Assembly: GCF_001949145.1 (NCBI RefSeq)
Contig: NW_019091453.1
Span: forward strand, 719,554-783,553
Origin: Acanthaster planci
Lineage: Eukaryota; Echinodermata; Asteroidea; Valvatida; Acanthasteridae
DNA: 64,000 bases
Direction of reading: 5' to 3'
Position 1 is the stretch's first letter; each line of letters opens with the position of its first letter. The notes under the pieces are model-generated. The model was given only the letters and a program-made list of their open reading frames with translations. It searched no databases and was not told the DNA's origin. The translations under genes were made by a program, and so were the position numbers. Below are positions 1-14,100 of the stretch, piece by piece.

Positions 1-1450
1 ACTCACTACCATAGAGTAAGGTACTGAAAACACAAGCTTGGTAGACTCGGATCTTTGTGTGTTCCATTAGAGCTTTGTTCTTCCACACCCTCTTGGTCGG
101 TCTTGTAATGAGTGTGTTTGCCTTCCCAAGTCGTCTGTTGAGTTCAGCATCGAGTGACAGATTATTGCTGACAGTGGAACCCAGATAGGTGAAGTTGCCA
201 TGGCTACAAGGGCGACATTGTCGATATTAATGGAGGGGGCAACACTGATACCTGGTACGCAAATGTTGGTTTTCTTCAGACTTATAATAAGCCCAAACTA
301 CTTACAAGCATTGGCGAAGCGGTCACCCAACCTCTGGAGGGTATCCTCAGAATGGGTCACAAGGGCTGCATCGTCAGCGTAAAGCATCTTTCTGACAAGA
401 ACTGACCTCACCTTGGTCTTAGAACGCAGGTGTGCCAGGTTAAAACCTTCCCATCAGATCTAGTATGCAAATAGACACCATCTGGGGACGAGTCAAAGGT
501 ATGGGACAGGAGCAAGGGGAAGAAGATCCCAGAGAGAGTTGGTGCCAGTACACATGGAGAGGATGTTAACTGGGCCTACAGCAGTGCTGAGATGGATTGA
601 GAGCAGGTGCTCGGTGCCTCCAGAAGGGGGCTCTACCGAAGCTAGAAGGGTGTTCTTGAAGGCAAAGCCAACTCCATACTGGTGGGGCTCCTTGGGTTCT
701 CTACCCTTCCAGAAAAAAAGTATAGTTCTCCTCTTTAAGGGAGCCACTAGAGCGGAGCCTGGTTTCTTGAAGGTCAGCTATGGTGATGTTGAGTCTGGAA
801 AGCTCTCTGTCGATGATAGCTGTTTTCCTGGTGTCATCCACTTGCAAGTCGAATAACGGGAGACTTTTTTGTTTTCTTGGTATGTTTGCCTGGTGCGAAG
901 TTTACCGTCTACTTGTCATGTCTGAGGTGTACATTAAGCTTTAGGCACCCACTAAAGCAGGCAGACGTTAGCGAGCCAACACCTCATTGACTGGAGGATG
1001 CCCGGTTTGAGGCGGGCGGTAGTCGGCCAGTGGAACACGATGGTCCCTCCCACCGTCGAAACTGACCCGTGGCGCCCCATTCCATACGCCAATTGGGAGG
1101 GACTTATAACCTGTAAACTGTCAGTTTCCATGTTGTTTTCTCACTCAGAAGCAAGGCTGGAATGGCCTCTCCAGGGCGCAAGCCTGGGCAAACGTCAAGA
1201 TCCCCCTCTCGGCCTTGCTGATGGGACCCAAAGGAATGCTGAACATGACGTTTGGCACCAGTTTGGCTGCAGGAGCTGCCGAAACAATGTGTCCAAGACA
1301 ACAGTCCGTCTTAGGGCCTCCACTCGTGATTTGGAAGGTTTACTCCTTTACACCTAGCCGTTGAGTCCAACGGGGACCTCTTCCACCCGAGCCGTTGGCT
1401 GTTTAGAAGCAGCTCATCTGCCCAGTGAGGCGATGTAGGCACCACCCTCT
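1..1450 (-). mobile_element. Non-LTR retrotransposon (CFDP2/RTE-like LINE) fragment, internally deleted
   Basis: Reading the minus strand, about 860-555 encodes the start of an AP-endonuclease domain (residues such as RELSRLNITIADLQETR, then a GVGF...KNTLLASVEPP block). About 553-1 encodes the reverse-transcriptase end (VLAPTL, SSPDGVYLHTR, a YADDAALVTHSEDTLQRL block, then YLGSTVSNNLSLDAELNRR). The catalytic YADD box is visible. Between them the rest of the endonuclease and the RT fingers/palm start are missing: near 555 the sequence jumps from VNILS to VLAPTL with a frame change. The stretch from about 860 to 1450 resembles a 5' leader and has no long frame. The 3' end lies before position 1. 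The copy is dead: it has frameshifts and the large deletion. Family assignment is from recognition of the protein motifs; the exact clade is uncertain. Confidence 0.85.
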
Positions 1451-4400
1451 CACATGATTTAGCTTACCAGCTGAAGCGGTGTACCGGGGTGTGGCACTTG
1501 GAGCCAACACGTGAGAGATTTAGGAGATGGATGAGAACCAGTGATGCACTTTCCACCTTACAAAGTAAGATGCAGCTGACGGACAACAAAGGTGCTATCT
1601 CTATCCAGAGCCCCCTCCCACCCCTTAGAATATACAAGGCTACACAAATCATGATACCGCAAAAATGGTGTGTTACTCATTTATAGTGTGTTCATTATCA
1701 AACTGTAAAAAAAAATTGAGGTTTCTGATTGAAACGCAGCACAAAAAGGAAGGTTCCCTCAGCGCGGGTGCTTATAGGTTTCCTACAATAGTCGGTTGTT
1801 TCCAACGATAACATGACTGGTTTACTTCAATTATGAATATTTTCAACATTTAACCAATCAACGAAATACTTCCAAGAATGTCACTTCTGTTAGCACACAA
1901 ACAAATTCTAATTCTTGACCAGGCGTATGTTAAATTACACTTGGTGTGAAGTTGCCTGGTCATTTTACAAGATAGATTGATAAGATGAATGCAGGATTGA
2001 ATAGGTGCATTCAAATTCATGCAAAAATGAATGTCCACATACTGAACCAGTGCAATATCAGGAAAATTGAATGCTGACTCTACATGATTGAAGGCACCCT
2101 CCTTGAAATAGAATTGTTATTTGTTAAATACCGGTAGAAACAGGGATTTGAATGCTCGTTCTATTTCGCTCGAAAACACATGCTGCTATTTCTAATTCGT
2201 TTACACATTTTCCGAAATTGGCCGGGAAAACCTATATTTTGAACGATAATTTTTTTGTTGGTGAAATTTGAGTAAAATTGCCTTTTGGAGTGAAGTAGTT
2301 TTTGTGAAAAGATAAAATTTTTATTTCCTGTAGTTCATGAGAAGAGGAGTAAATTTTTGAAATGAAATATGGAGCATGACATACTGACACTAAAAAACTA
2401 AATGTTGTCTTTGTGAACTTTGTTATGTAAGTCAACACTGCAGGAGCAGAATTTACAATTATTTCTTCTGACTAGTTTTTGTTTTGAGGTTGTCGGCATA
2501 ATGTTCACAGTTGTTTATTATAGCCACCACTGCAAGCCAAGTCCTGCTAAACTTTTCAAGTTACATGCATTATCATGTACTAGCTCGGGAAGCTCGATGG
2601 TATCCACTGTTGAGTGGCATTTTCATTGGACAGTAAACCAGTGAATTACCAGGTAAGATCATTTGGCATAAAGTGCCTGACGTCATGCCAACAGAGGTAT
2701 CTTGTGCTTGTGTTATGCCAAATAACCAGCGATTTGCTTGATTTTGCAAAATTGATTGATTCAAAGTTAAAGAATGGTAGCAGTTTCAAATAGTTATTGC
2801 AGATATTTGTTGTCTCTGCTCCAGTAACCCCCAACTGTGGCAGCTTGTAAAAGTAGAATAATTCTTGATCTGTTAAATTATGTCACACTTACATCCCAAC
2901 TTCTCCCTGGTGACTGATTCCATTGGATTTTGTGCCATGTTAACAATAACGCCACTCTGAACAAACGGTTTCCTTGAGCTGTTTTTATTGTGCCTTTCAC
3001 CATAGTTAAAAAAAAAGGACATCTTGAAGGAATTGCCAAGTATATTTCTTACAAATTCTAAAATAATATTGACATTTTCTCAAGTAAAAAGCAAGGAAAT
3101 TAGGGAGAATCTGAAACTCCACGATTTCAGTCTTTACCCAAGGAACAGCACCATCTGGTTGAAACTTGTTTTTATCAAGTTAAAACTTCTCTTGTTTATC
3201 CCAACTACCACTCATTTAATTTAGGAATCTTTTGGAAGTCTGAAGCCAGTGTTGCCTGTATGCCTGTGTCCATATCCGTCAGTTGACACATTTTTACAAC
3301 TACAAGATATACCTCTGCTTCAAATATGAAATGTAGCGTGGACATGACACTAGTCAGAAAAAATAGAAATTCAGTTTTCATATGGACTGCAATTCAACAA
3401 TCCTGCAAAACATTTTGCTGCTGACAGCAGAAATCACATTCATACTATTTTTGATCTATTTGGCATCTTTTGTTTCTTCAATAATTTAAAATTTGTCAAG
3501 GTTTTTATTCCATCTTCGTTTCTGCTGCAACGTATACAGTCCTGTTGCAAAGAGTCTACTTAAACAATAAAATCCAGATATTATATCCATAGTAGAAATA
3601 TGAATGACTTGCTCATGATCTGTACTGCGCTTGTGAAATCCCACGGTGATTCCTTCCTTTAAACAGTAAAAAATAGCACCAGCTTAAATGCAGCAACACA
3701 TACAGGCAAGAAGACTTAACAGTACAGCCTACTGATTGTACATACTTGTCATTTCTTGACCACAGTTTGGACAGCTAAAAAATACTTTCATTTCCCATCC
3801 ACTCACGATTTCTGGAATGGATTTTCTTTCAAAAGCATCACTGAAATGCTTTGACTAGTAAGCCTGAGTGACTGCTTCTCCAAAAGAGGGAGCACAGAAT
3901 TTAAAAATGTTTTTTCCCTCTCCATCTGAACTCAGGAAGCTCCCAGGAGATTGGGGAAAAGATGGTTTCCAAAAGAAAACCATGCAGAAACAAGAAACCA
4001 CAATTGACAAACATCTCTTAAATTGCCGTGTTTGCTCACTCGGTAAATCAAATATTTCTTCACAGAAGACATTTTGGTGTCATTCCCAAACCCAATCCCC
4101 GAAGATTTAAATCACCCTAGCCTGACATGAATGGCAAACTACACTCATACACAATAGCCATCATGATCATCAATCATTCAGAAAGAACCATGGGTTTTTC
4201 CTTGAACAAACCCAGAAAATACTGACACGTGGCAATCAATTTGTTGGCAAGATCCCCCCCCAAAAAAATTGTGCTTCAACTATGAGTGGAATTATTCAGG
4301 ATGACTTCAGTGTTATCTTCAAAATGTTTCTTCAAAATGTTCTATTAGACTGTGGAAAATCTTTGTACAATGTCATAGTCTGGTCTATCACAACTCCTTC

Positions 4401-5065
4401 CACAACATCAGTCATGAGAATCGGGGGTAACTAGAGGCAAAGGAATGCCTCTGTCACTGCTCAGTTGAATAGCTTGTGATTTGGCTTGAGAGCCGACAAG
4501 TTGCACTGGGCTAACCGGACCCGACTGCAACACCAGTTTTAATAAGTGGGATTTGATTCTTCAATCTCCTGATCACGTGTTTCTCTGAACTACCCAGCTT
4601 GCCTTAAGGAAAGCTGGATACTGGAAGTTTGAATTCCCCTGAGCTTGTGAAATGTGATCCAGTAAGCCCTGTCACCGCAGAGCAGATTGCAATGTACATG
4701 GTATTTTACTTTAAAATACTTCAGTAAAATGGTCTTTGTAGTTCAGCACACCCTCAAGAAGACAAATGGCTTGAGGGGTCAACAATCAAAATGGCATTGC
4801 CCTAAAGAAGACATGCACCGATACCACAAAAAAAGTTGGAATGACAAAAGGATACTGGCCCAAAGCCCATTATCAGCCAAAAAGATGGATTTCATAAAAG
4901 AAGACAAATATGGACAATGGTCACCTTAAAAAACCAGCCTTAGAAGAAAAGCTCATTTGTTTTTAAAATTTTTCTCTCTTTCTCTCTTTCTTTCTTCTTG
5001 TTTTTTTAAACAAACTTCACAAAATAAAAACTATGACGATGAGTTAGTATTAAAAAAGAGCGGCA
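1451..5065. other. Intergenic / TTC13 3' flank, no gene seen
   Basis: AT-rich sequence with no convincing exon on either strand. The part next to 5065 should be the 3' untranslated region of the minus-strand TTC13 gene. Possible minus-strand poly(A) signals (TTTATT on the plus strand) occur near 3504, 2984 and 2319; which one is used cannot be told. A pyrimidine tract (CTTTCTCT repeats) sits near 4970-5000. Reading frames here are short and carry no recognisable motif. Confidence 0.6.
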
Positions 5066-8000
5066 CTACAAGCCAGCCATGCCGCAGGCCCTGGAACCAA
5101 CATTCAGCACTTCCAGCATCGTCCTCAATGTGGGGAGGGTTTCCAACACCTGGGGGAGTTCATTTGCCTTGGTGGATGCCCTGATCAGGGGGAAAAAGAC
5201 CCACAGTGTAAAATTTGGCTGTCCCAAATTGGGCTGCAACAACTATTTATTCTAGGGAAATAACCATTATTATTTTATCACAGACAAGTGGTTATGATTC
5301 AGCAGGCGATGTGTTGATCATTTATTCACTCTCCCACTGTCCAAACTCCTTAAAAATCCAGCTTTTAGGTTTTTTCAGTATTGAAAAAGGCGAGGAAAAA
5401 AATCTGCTGAGGTACTCCAGTAAAGACTCAGGACATGAACTTGTTGATTTCTTGCACTGTGGAGGATTTAGGGTTTTTTTGAAAAATTCCTTGGGAATAG
5501 GGAGTTAGAAATATGTGGCACAAAAATGAATTTTCTATCAAATAAAAGATGCCTGAAAAAACCTGTACTTTCATAGAAAACTATTCAGTTATTAAGCAGA
5601 GTCACAATTGTAGGCAAATACTGACTTTAGACCATTAACATTAAATGGCCTTCTTTACATTAACGTCACACTGTGACAGAAGTAACAAAATCAATTTATG
5701 CAAGCTCTGAGCATTTACAAATTCATGAAAACCAAGAACTGCAATTGGGTTGAATTCTAATCAGTTAAAAATCCTTCTTTTAGAGGACGGAATGTTATGT
5801 TCATCCATTCTTGTCCGTCCTAGAGACTTTTTTCCTCACCAGCGGATGTTCATCCAATTCTTCATAAGGGCAGTGAAGTTCTCTGGACCCCCAGACAGTA
5901 ACGCCTCCACGTCTACAATATTGCCCTTTGGTATGTGACCTGTGACCTCTTTACCGATGGCATATATCAGCCCAACGGCCACACTGTAGGCAACCGAGCT
6001 GAAAAACAAATGAAGCAAGACAAGTGGAGATGAACACTTGGTCAGCTTGGCATAAACTTGCAATGGTTCCCTCAAAGCTCCTGCAAGGTAATTTGATAAG
6101 ATTTTGACGGTCCGTACCGTGAGAGGTTGGAAATCATAAGCAAAGTTTGAAGTCGAATTCCATGTAAGATAAATTGTCAATTCAATTCAATGTTCTAATT
6201 GGCCTTCTCAGGCTGTACGTAACTTACACCCCCCCCAAAAAAAAGACAAAAAAGGAACTTATTTCATTTTTATATTTTAGGTCACTAATAAACGTGTTTT
6301 GAATTTCACTTATGTCTATAAAGCTTAGTAACAGTAAGTAATGGGCTTTGCATGTGGACGTGAGACTGCATGTTTCTATACGGCAATGAACTGAGTGGGA
6401 CCTACTGTTCACATACAACATGACCAATTGAACTGGAACAATCTTCTTGAGGATGCCAGGCACCCATGAAACAATTGCCCTCCAGCCTCTCTCTCTGGGA
6501 TATCGGCAAGGGGGGGGTCTTGCTCAATAAGTGGATAAAAACCCATGACATTTGTATCAAGTATCCGCGATTATGTGCCCCAAGTCCTCACCTAGAGCCT
6601 CTAGATAATGGCATGAGGTTGTAGAAGTAGTAGACCATGGAAAGAATTAGATGAATGACCGAGTCGGAATCCTGAAAGAAAAATTACAACAGAATTGCAG
6701 GATTCGGAAAGAAAAACGTGGCCAGCTAACAGAAACATCAACAATGCACACAGGTCAGTTGGCCAGTTTTTGTCTAATTATTAATTTGACAAAAGCGTGC
6801 GGGGGAAAAAAGAGACAACATGGGTGAAAGACAAAGTAGAAAATGTCTTCCCTCTTCACAAAACTCGACTGTAGACATCCAACTAAAGCAAATCTTTGAA
6901 TCTGATTTGTTATCCCAGAAAAAAATGGCAAGTGTACGACTCACAGACTGGCCCTTGCTGTGGCTGGTTTCAAGTCGCACTCACCATCTCTTTGTTGGAG
7001 CTGTGAGCTTTTTTCATCTCATCGCTCAGTAACAACCAAATGTAATCTATCTCTGTGTGGAACTGGTCCGTGCGCTTCTTCGTGGTTGCTGTGTCTAATG
7101 AAAACAACACATTACCCACCCTAAAAAGGAACAAACAGAATAACAATTACATGAAAATAATTCAATGCCAGCAAGAAGTCAAGTGAGAGACTATGAGGAA
7201 CTGGATATTTACGTTTAATGGTTTTGGGCTAAGTGGTTAATTTCAGCATGGACCATCTTGATGGATTGAGGAACCTGATTTGCTGTAAACATAACAAATG
7301 TGACCTGATTAAAAGAAAACAAGTCACAAGAAGTCAACATCAACTCTGAAGTATTTCATGAGGTTGATGCTTTGGCTGAATTTCCTGAAAATATAATAAT
7401 GATGCTGTCCAGCAAACTTATTATGAAATAATTTGGTTAAAAGTGCGGACATCACCTCGATCACTGGTTGCAAATTTGTACCAAAAGTTGGAAGAGTAAA
7501 AATATCATCTTATATCATCTATAATCGCTGTGTGAGTTATTGTTTTACTGAGTGAAGTAATCTTTAACTGAAGACTGATGGCCACCTGATTTACCAACTT
7601 CTGAGTGGCAAACCACCATTAAACTTTGACCTTGCTTTAGGCTGCTTTGGGATACGGCTCTACTCACACATCCCCAGTCAGGGAGAAGATGGAACCCTCT
7701 AGTTTGTGTCCTTTCTCCTTGTAGCTGGGGATCTTGGTGGACACCATGAAGCCAGGCATTAGGCCGTCTCCCATCTTCTGCTTCTTGACCAGCTTCAGCA
7801 GTTCCTCGCAGTTGCTCACCTTCTCCAGAGCGGCTTGGAACTTGCTCTCTGCTCGTGAGGACTGGCTGATAATAAGGCTGGGAGTAGGGAAGACACCACA
7901 CGTCATTGGTCATCAACCACTGTCTCTGGGTCGTTCAATGAATTTGGGGCACAATTTGTGATGGTGTCAATTGTTACATGGCTTCTGTAAAAATAACAGC

Positions 8001-11000
8001 TATTTCCCTGCATGTGGATTCCAAATTGACATTGTTTTACATCCTGCAAGACACCGTCACAAACTGTGCCCCAACCTCATGGAATGACCCCTCTGACAAT
8101 GTTTTTGTAAGCTAGCAACCCTATGGAATGTAACACATAACCATTGCAAATGATATCCTTAACCACTTCCTGCCGGGGCAGTTTAATATCAATGTTGATG
8201 ATGCTCAGCTGAAATATTTATCATTTTTTTCTGTTTTCAAAATTCTTTAAAAATTCCTATCTTCATTTACTGGACACTTACAAACACGTGAAGGACTATC
8301 TGGTGGCCACTCTAGCCTGACAGACAAAATCTATTGACGCCTGAGTATTTCAGCCAGGCCTGCCACCTTGTAAAAAGAGCTCAGATTGTGCGGTGTTGTA
8401 TAACTTTCTTTTGTTCACGAACCTGGCTCAGTGCACTGCTGACCTCTTTTCAATAGGGGTCAGATTAGCATGCAGCGGTGCTGTGTGGCTCATCGTTGCG
8501 GTGGTGGAGAGCTTTTGTCCCCGGTGGTAATCCACTCACTCTAAATGCCTCAAACCATGGTATACTGTTTCAAAACAAGGCTGGGTTATCTCCACTTTCG
8601 AGAGTGAAAAAATGTCGGTAATGCCCAGCAGCCTGTCTTTTGTTCCAAGTACGGTATTTTGTTACAAGGCCCAGTTCCCTTTGTCCGAGTTTGGAGACCC
8701 CGGCCACGCATATAAAGCATACGTGTCCAGATCCGGAATCCCCGGCAGGAAGTGGTTAATACTCTGCACTAACAGTACTCAACATTCATAGTCAGGGGTT
8801 ATTAAACAAGAAATGTCCTCCTCGCAAAGTTCCTTATTACAAATTGACGAGAATATCAAAGTTGAAAAGACCGGCAACACTGAGGGTACTTTTTAGTATT
8901 TTTCTCACGTTTCAGAAATTATTTTTGGGTTTTAAAACGAGTGAAAATAACCGCTCATGCTTTGAATGCAATGTTTATTTTAATGGTCAAAACGAGCCAA
9001 TCAGAACTATGCTCTTGTACCCTCTCTGCTGTTCCATAACTATCAAATTTGTTCACTTGGCACAAATGAAAACATATGAAAAGAACACAACAGTGCAACA
9101 CATATAAGGATCATAATGAATGCTGCATGTATTATTTCAGATGGGCATTCAACAGTGACAAGTTTGAGTGACATAATTCCAATACTTCCATCTTGGCTTC
9201 CAGTGGCACATCCAGGTTTTAAGTCTGGGGGGCAAAATAAGGACATTTTGGGGAACTGATGGTCACTTTTGTCACCATTCATCATTCCCTCCGCATGGAA
9301 GGTGCCTGGAATGTTTCTGTAGTGGGTACTTTCATCCCCCCTCACCCACCCCAAGCAACCTGTCCAGGGGGGCAGGACAAGTCACCCCTACCCCTCTACT
9401 GAATATGTCGCTGTTAATTCTGTCGCATGTGTTCCAATTCATGAGCACACACTCACTTGCGCTGGAGGACCATTTTTTTGGTGAGGTTAAAGATGACATT
9501 GAAGTATTTGCTGAATCGGATGTTGAAGACCTGGCCACGTAGTAAGTTCATGTGATTGTTAAACCCAGCCTCTACACTAGACGCTGGCATCATGTCAATC
9601 CAAAGTACTGGTTGATCGGGATCAACTAATCTAAACAACCAAGAAAGCGTTGAAAATTGATTTACTGAGAGGTACATTACAAAAGACATTACTCTGACAA
9701 CTCCTCTGAAATCCAAACACAAAAGGATACCAAACAAAATACATCGAATGAAAAATGAGATGGAAAACAACAATGATATTTCTATTAAACTGAAGCAAAT
9801 TAAAACAGTGATAAAATTCACTTCATAAAGTTGAGCATTTAACTTGGTAAAATGGGATCTCAACTAGAGCATCTGATGTTCTCAAGCTCAAAGGCCCAGT
9901 CACGTCACAGAGAGCAATAGACAACCACTTCATTACAGGAATTCAGTCTCTGATTATACCATCTGTCCATTAACAGAAGCCCACGGATTGGTCAAACACT
10001 GGATTGGTCAAAACACAAGACGTGAATTTGTCACTGAATGTACATGCCAGAGTTGTAACGAGTCACTTATTTTTTACTTGAGTCGAGTCATGATCACATG
10101 GTGACTTGAGTCAAGTCATTATGCAAATAAGTTGAGTCAAGTTGAGTCTTTAGCTGGAGTCCATTCAAGTCACCAATATTTGAACACAATACAATAATTA
10201 AAAACAAGAGAGAAAGTTATTTGGGGGCATTTTTCTAGATTATCTACACTCCCATCAAAACAAAGAAACCTACCGTCTCCATTTGACTGCTATATCAAAC
10301 ATGTCTCTCCATCCAAAACGTTTACCCTGGCTGTTCCTGTAGACTCTATTGGAGCTGGCCTTGTCCCATACTATCCTCATGGTCTGGGCCACCTCGATGC
10401 TGGCCAGACCCATGGCCAGCTGGGCCCGTTGGCTGGGCAGGAAGCCCTCGGCATCCACCTGGCCAAGGTGCCCCGTGGGGGCTGCTGTGCAGATCAGTCG
10501 CTGGGCCTCGGTGCTCAGCTCCAAGAAGTCCAGGTCCTCCACGTCACTGTGAAATGTGACAGAATCAGAAGCATGGATCAAAATTAGATCAAAGAGACTG
10601 TACACTGGGGGTAGTTTTCTGAATTAAGACTTAGTAACTATTCACAAAGAGAAACAAACAACCAAAAAAGCGCAGCACCTCCTCATCTATCAAAAGTGCA
10701 GGTATTTTTTATAAAACTTTAATAAGTTTGATGTGAACAACAAAACACATCAGTCACGATCACCAGAAACGTTGGTTTTAAAATATTTCCCTCCCAAAAG
10801 ATGTCATAACTAAGATGCCAAAATTGCAACGGTAACCACTCCAATAAAAAAGCTCAACTTTTTGGTTCAGGGGAAAATATACCAAATGCAGGGAGTTATT
10901 CCACTAAGAGTTGATTTCTCAGGCAGTTTTCAAGCTCCCACAAATGATCTGTGGTCGCCTCCTAAAGTGAGATACCTACCTAATTTCTGGGGACAGGCCA

Positions 11001-11136
11001 GGCATTTCCACATATCCTTTTGTCTCAAACGATTTACTCTTGACCCATCGGTCCTTCATAGTGCCGTCTAGATCAGCATCAATGTTGTAATCACTCACAA
11101 GTGTATCAAGATGGGCATGAAGGTAACGGGAAAGCT
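5066..11136 (-). CDS. TTC13: TTC13 exons 12-19 (conserved C-terminal domain)
   Basis: Exon 12 10980-11136 (SRYLHAHLDT). Exon 13 10274-10546 (ends RDMFDIAVKWR). Exon 14 9457-9630 (DPDQPVLWIDMMPAS). Exon 15 7668-7865. Exon 16 6985-7120 (VGNVLFSLDTATT). Exon 17 6592-6671 (LILSMVYYFYNLMPLSRG). Exon 18 5840-5998 (GKEVTGHIPKGNIVDVEAL). Exon 19 5066-5180 (TLPTLRTMLEVLNVGS, then stop). The frame of exon 18 meets a TGA at 5836-5838, but that stop lies inside the GTGAGG donor. Splicing to exon 19 restores the family's PTLRxMxEVLN tail, so the true stop is at 5066-5068. The function of this domain is unknown. Intron 14 holds the TTAA-flanked element at 8159-8759, and intron 13 holds the GAGTC-rich repeat. 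Confidence 0.93.
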
Positions 11137-14100
11137 CTGTCAAGTATACACAAAAACACACCAATTGAGGTATTAGCAAACCTTAGAGTACAAGGCAACG
11201 TATTTCCATTTGTTCCTTTAACACTGAGAACCTCAACTCCTTTAGAATACGTGCAGAAATTCATTTTGCATTTGGTGGACTCATGGGACTTTTAGGTTTT
11301 ACATACAACTCAAGAGTTTTAAAGTGAATAAAACACGCTGCAGAAGCAGTACACATGAAATTAAAGATTTACTTTCACTTGAAAGATGTCTTCTTAAAAA
11401 GCAAAAAGTAAACCTTGATGTTTCTTTGTATATATTTCCTCAATCTGAAGGTATGCCTCTATTATACATGAAGAGTTTTATCGCCAAACTTTAGTTATCC
11501 ATTTCTACTGTTTTTAGGAACAGCACCATTTTTGTTGTTAATAGACGGGGCCAAAATTAAAAATCTATAATGTACAAGCGTTTACTGAAGACTTTCCAAT
11601 GACATGCCACTTCCATTGCACAAGCGAGCATTGTCCCTCGTGGTGTGTGTACACACCCTCGCTGGTAACTTGCCACCGCCAGAATACCGCAATTTCTGCT
11701 GTTTTTCTCGTCCATGGTAGTCTACTGATCTTTCCCACTTTTGTGGGATTTCAGACAACACGATGTCTTCTTCTAAGCCATCAAAGGTGTTCATAATGTC
11801 AACAGAAATGAGGACAATCGGTTGCAAGAATTGAGATCGAAAGCCATGTTTGCACTTGCAAGATGAGTAGACTGGTTTCTTGACCTACAATGAAATGCTG
11901 GTCCTGCATCCAGGATGGGCATGGCTGTGTCAAAAGAGGGCGTCCAGGGCCGAGGCTATCAGTGTAACGGATGTATCGTGCTGTGCACTGAAACTGTGGT
12001 GCCATTAATTACAGTTTGGACTAATAATAAGATGGTTATCAGCCACCTGTTAGAGTGGGATTTATTGCTATTTGCCCAAAAAATACATTTGGAATGTGAA
12101 TGCTCCATTATGTCATGATCATATTAATAGCAATATCTCAGGGGGGGGACTGGGCATTTATCCCACTTTGATCTGAATCCATTCACATTCTGAAGTAGCA
12201 ACTGTAAACCATACGTGGACACAATAGATTGCACTCTAGTCCCACTATGTCCTTCAAAATACTTCTTAATCTACTCATGTAGCCAATGGACAATGGAGGA
12301 ACTGGAGAAGGGCCATGAATAACACCAGAAGTGATAAATGCAGTGCACTCACGTATGACGAAACCAAATTGTTGTTGCGGTGTGGGTACACCTACTAACC
12401 TCGGACATACAAGGCCCTATCCCGCTCGCTGCTTCCCGGCTCTGGCATGTGTAGAACCCTGAGCTTGGTGTTGACTTTGACGGCCTGATAGAACTGGCCC
12501 AAGGCTGCGTAGGACAGCCCCTTCATGTATTGGCACACGTTATTGTGTGGCTCCAGCGAGGTGCAGGCCTACAATGTTGAAGTTCAAGAGGAAACCCTAG
12601 TCAGTAATATCTATTTCCTGTTAGAACAAGAGATAGAATGTTTTCCGATAGCAATGTCTTCCGTTTAGTAGGGACTCATCAAATGTACGCACTAGTTCAT
12701 CCACACTTGGCACAACCAATTTCTGTTGGAATATACAATCTCCCAGTGGGTGCCACGTCCACAAATGAAATGGTCCCCGCAACTCTCTCTTCTATGCCCA
12801 CGAGGAGGTACAACTACTCAGAATGGATATAGTGTAATCTGCGAAATGATGAACAAGGTCATCTCATTTCCCCAAACCAAAATAAATAAGTGGTTCTTTC
12901 TCGAAGTCAATCAAAGGAGGCCGTGGTGAAGCACGAATATGAATACAAAATAATAAATTTATGTAGGATTTAAAAGCAAAATAGCGCGTAACTATTTACA
13001 TATTAAAATCAATAACAAAGTACAAGGTTCACCAAAGGTTTGCATCCATGGATAGAGGAGTGAATTTTGTGGCAGGTACTTTACCTTGAAGTCTGGCAAC
13101 GCTTCTTTTGGGTAGCCTGCCTGATAGAGTAAACTACCTCTGAGCTGTAGTGACTGAACGTGATTGGGGTTGATCAACAGGGCTGCGTTAAACTTTTCCA
13201 AGGCCTTGTCAAAGTTGCCAAGCTCTCTGGAAACGGTCAAAAGATAAATGTTGGCCTTGACATGAACATAAATCTAAGTTCTCTGATCAAAGGAGAATAA
13301 GCCATTTTACTCAGGAAGAATTGCAACCTTGTTGTGTAAGAATGATCTGTACATCATTTTCTGTGCTTTCTGTTTACATGTTTTACTCATGGAATGAATA
13401 CATGTGCTAGAAAATTTTTGTTTCAATGGGTCCTCCATTATTTCCATTTTCCTTTGGTCATAGATTTGTAGATGGATTTTTTGTCCAGATATAGAACTCT
13501 ATGGAAGCGGTTTGTCTGTATTTTAACTGAAACTTTGTTGCTAAAATGGCAGAAAGGCATATCCCGAAGAGAAGTGATTATTATTGGGAATGTTTTGTGA
13601 GTGCAAATGACTAGAATGAAACAGCACTTTGAACACTAAATTTGTTGATAAAATTTTCCGGATCAAGTCGGCATAATGATCACACACTGAGGTTGAATTT
13701 AACTTTCTGCACCTGTAAGCATGGGCCAGACTTCTCAGACAGTCCACAAAATGGGTGTTCAGTTTCAGTGCTTCATTGTAGTACTTTATAGCATCCTGAA
13801 AACAGTACAACATATTTAGAAATTACATTATTCCAATTTGTCATCACGGTCAGATTTTAAGGCATCTAGTCTTCAAGAAATGTTCCTCTGTGATACTAGT
13901 TCTCTGAAGAATGTCAAATTCAATTTCTAATATTAGTTAAACAGAGTTGGTACTGACACATTACAAACTGCCACTCACAGGTGTCAAATACTAGAGCAAC
14001 CCCTGAAGTGAGGAGTAAACCAAGGTGCTTGAGTCACCCTGTACTTGCCTTGATTTTGCCTTGATGGTACAAGGCAAGGCCTAGCAGATGATAGATCTCC

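Noticed and set aside
5836-5838. TGA taken as the end of TTC13
   Set aside because: It lies in the GTGAGG donor of exon 18; exon 19 restores the family's C-terminus in frame.
7545-7916. 123-codon minus-strand frame
   Set aside because: Overlaps TTC13 exon 15 in another frame; the conserved frame is the one giving KFQAALEKV and FSLTGD.
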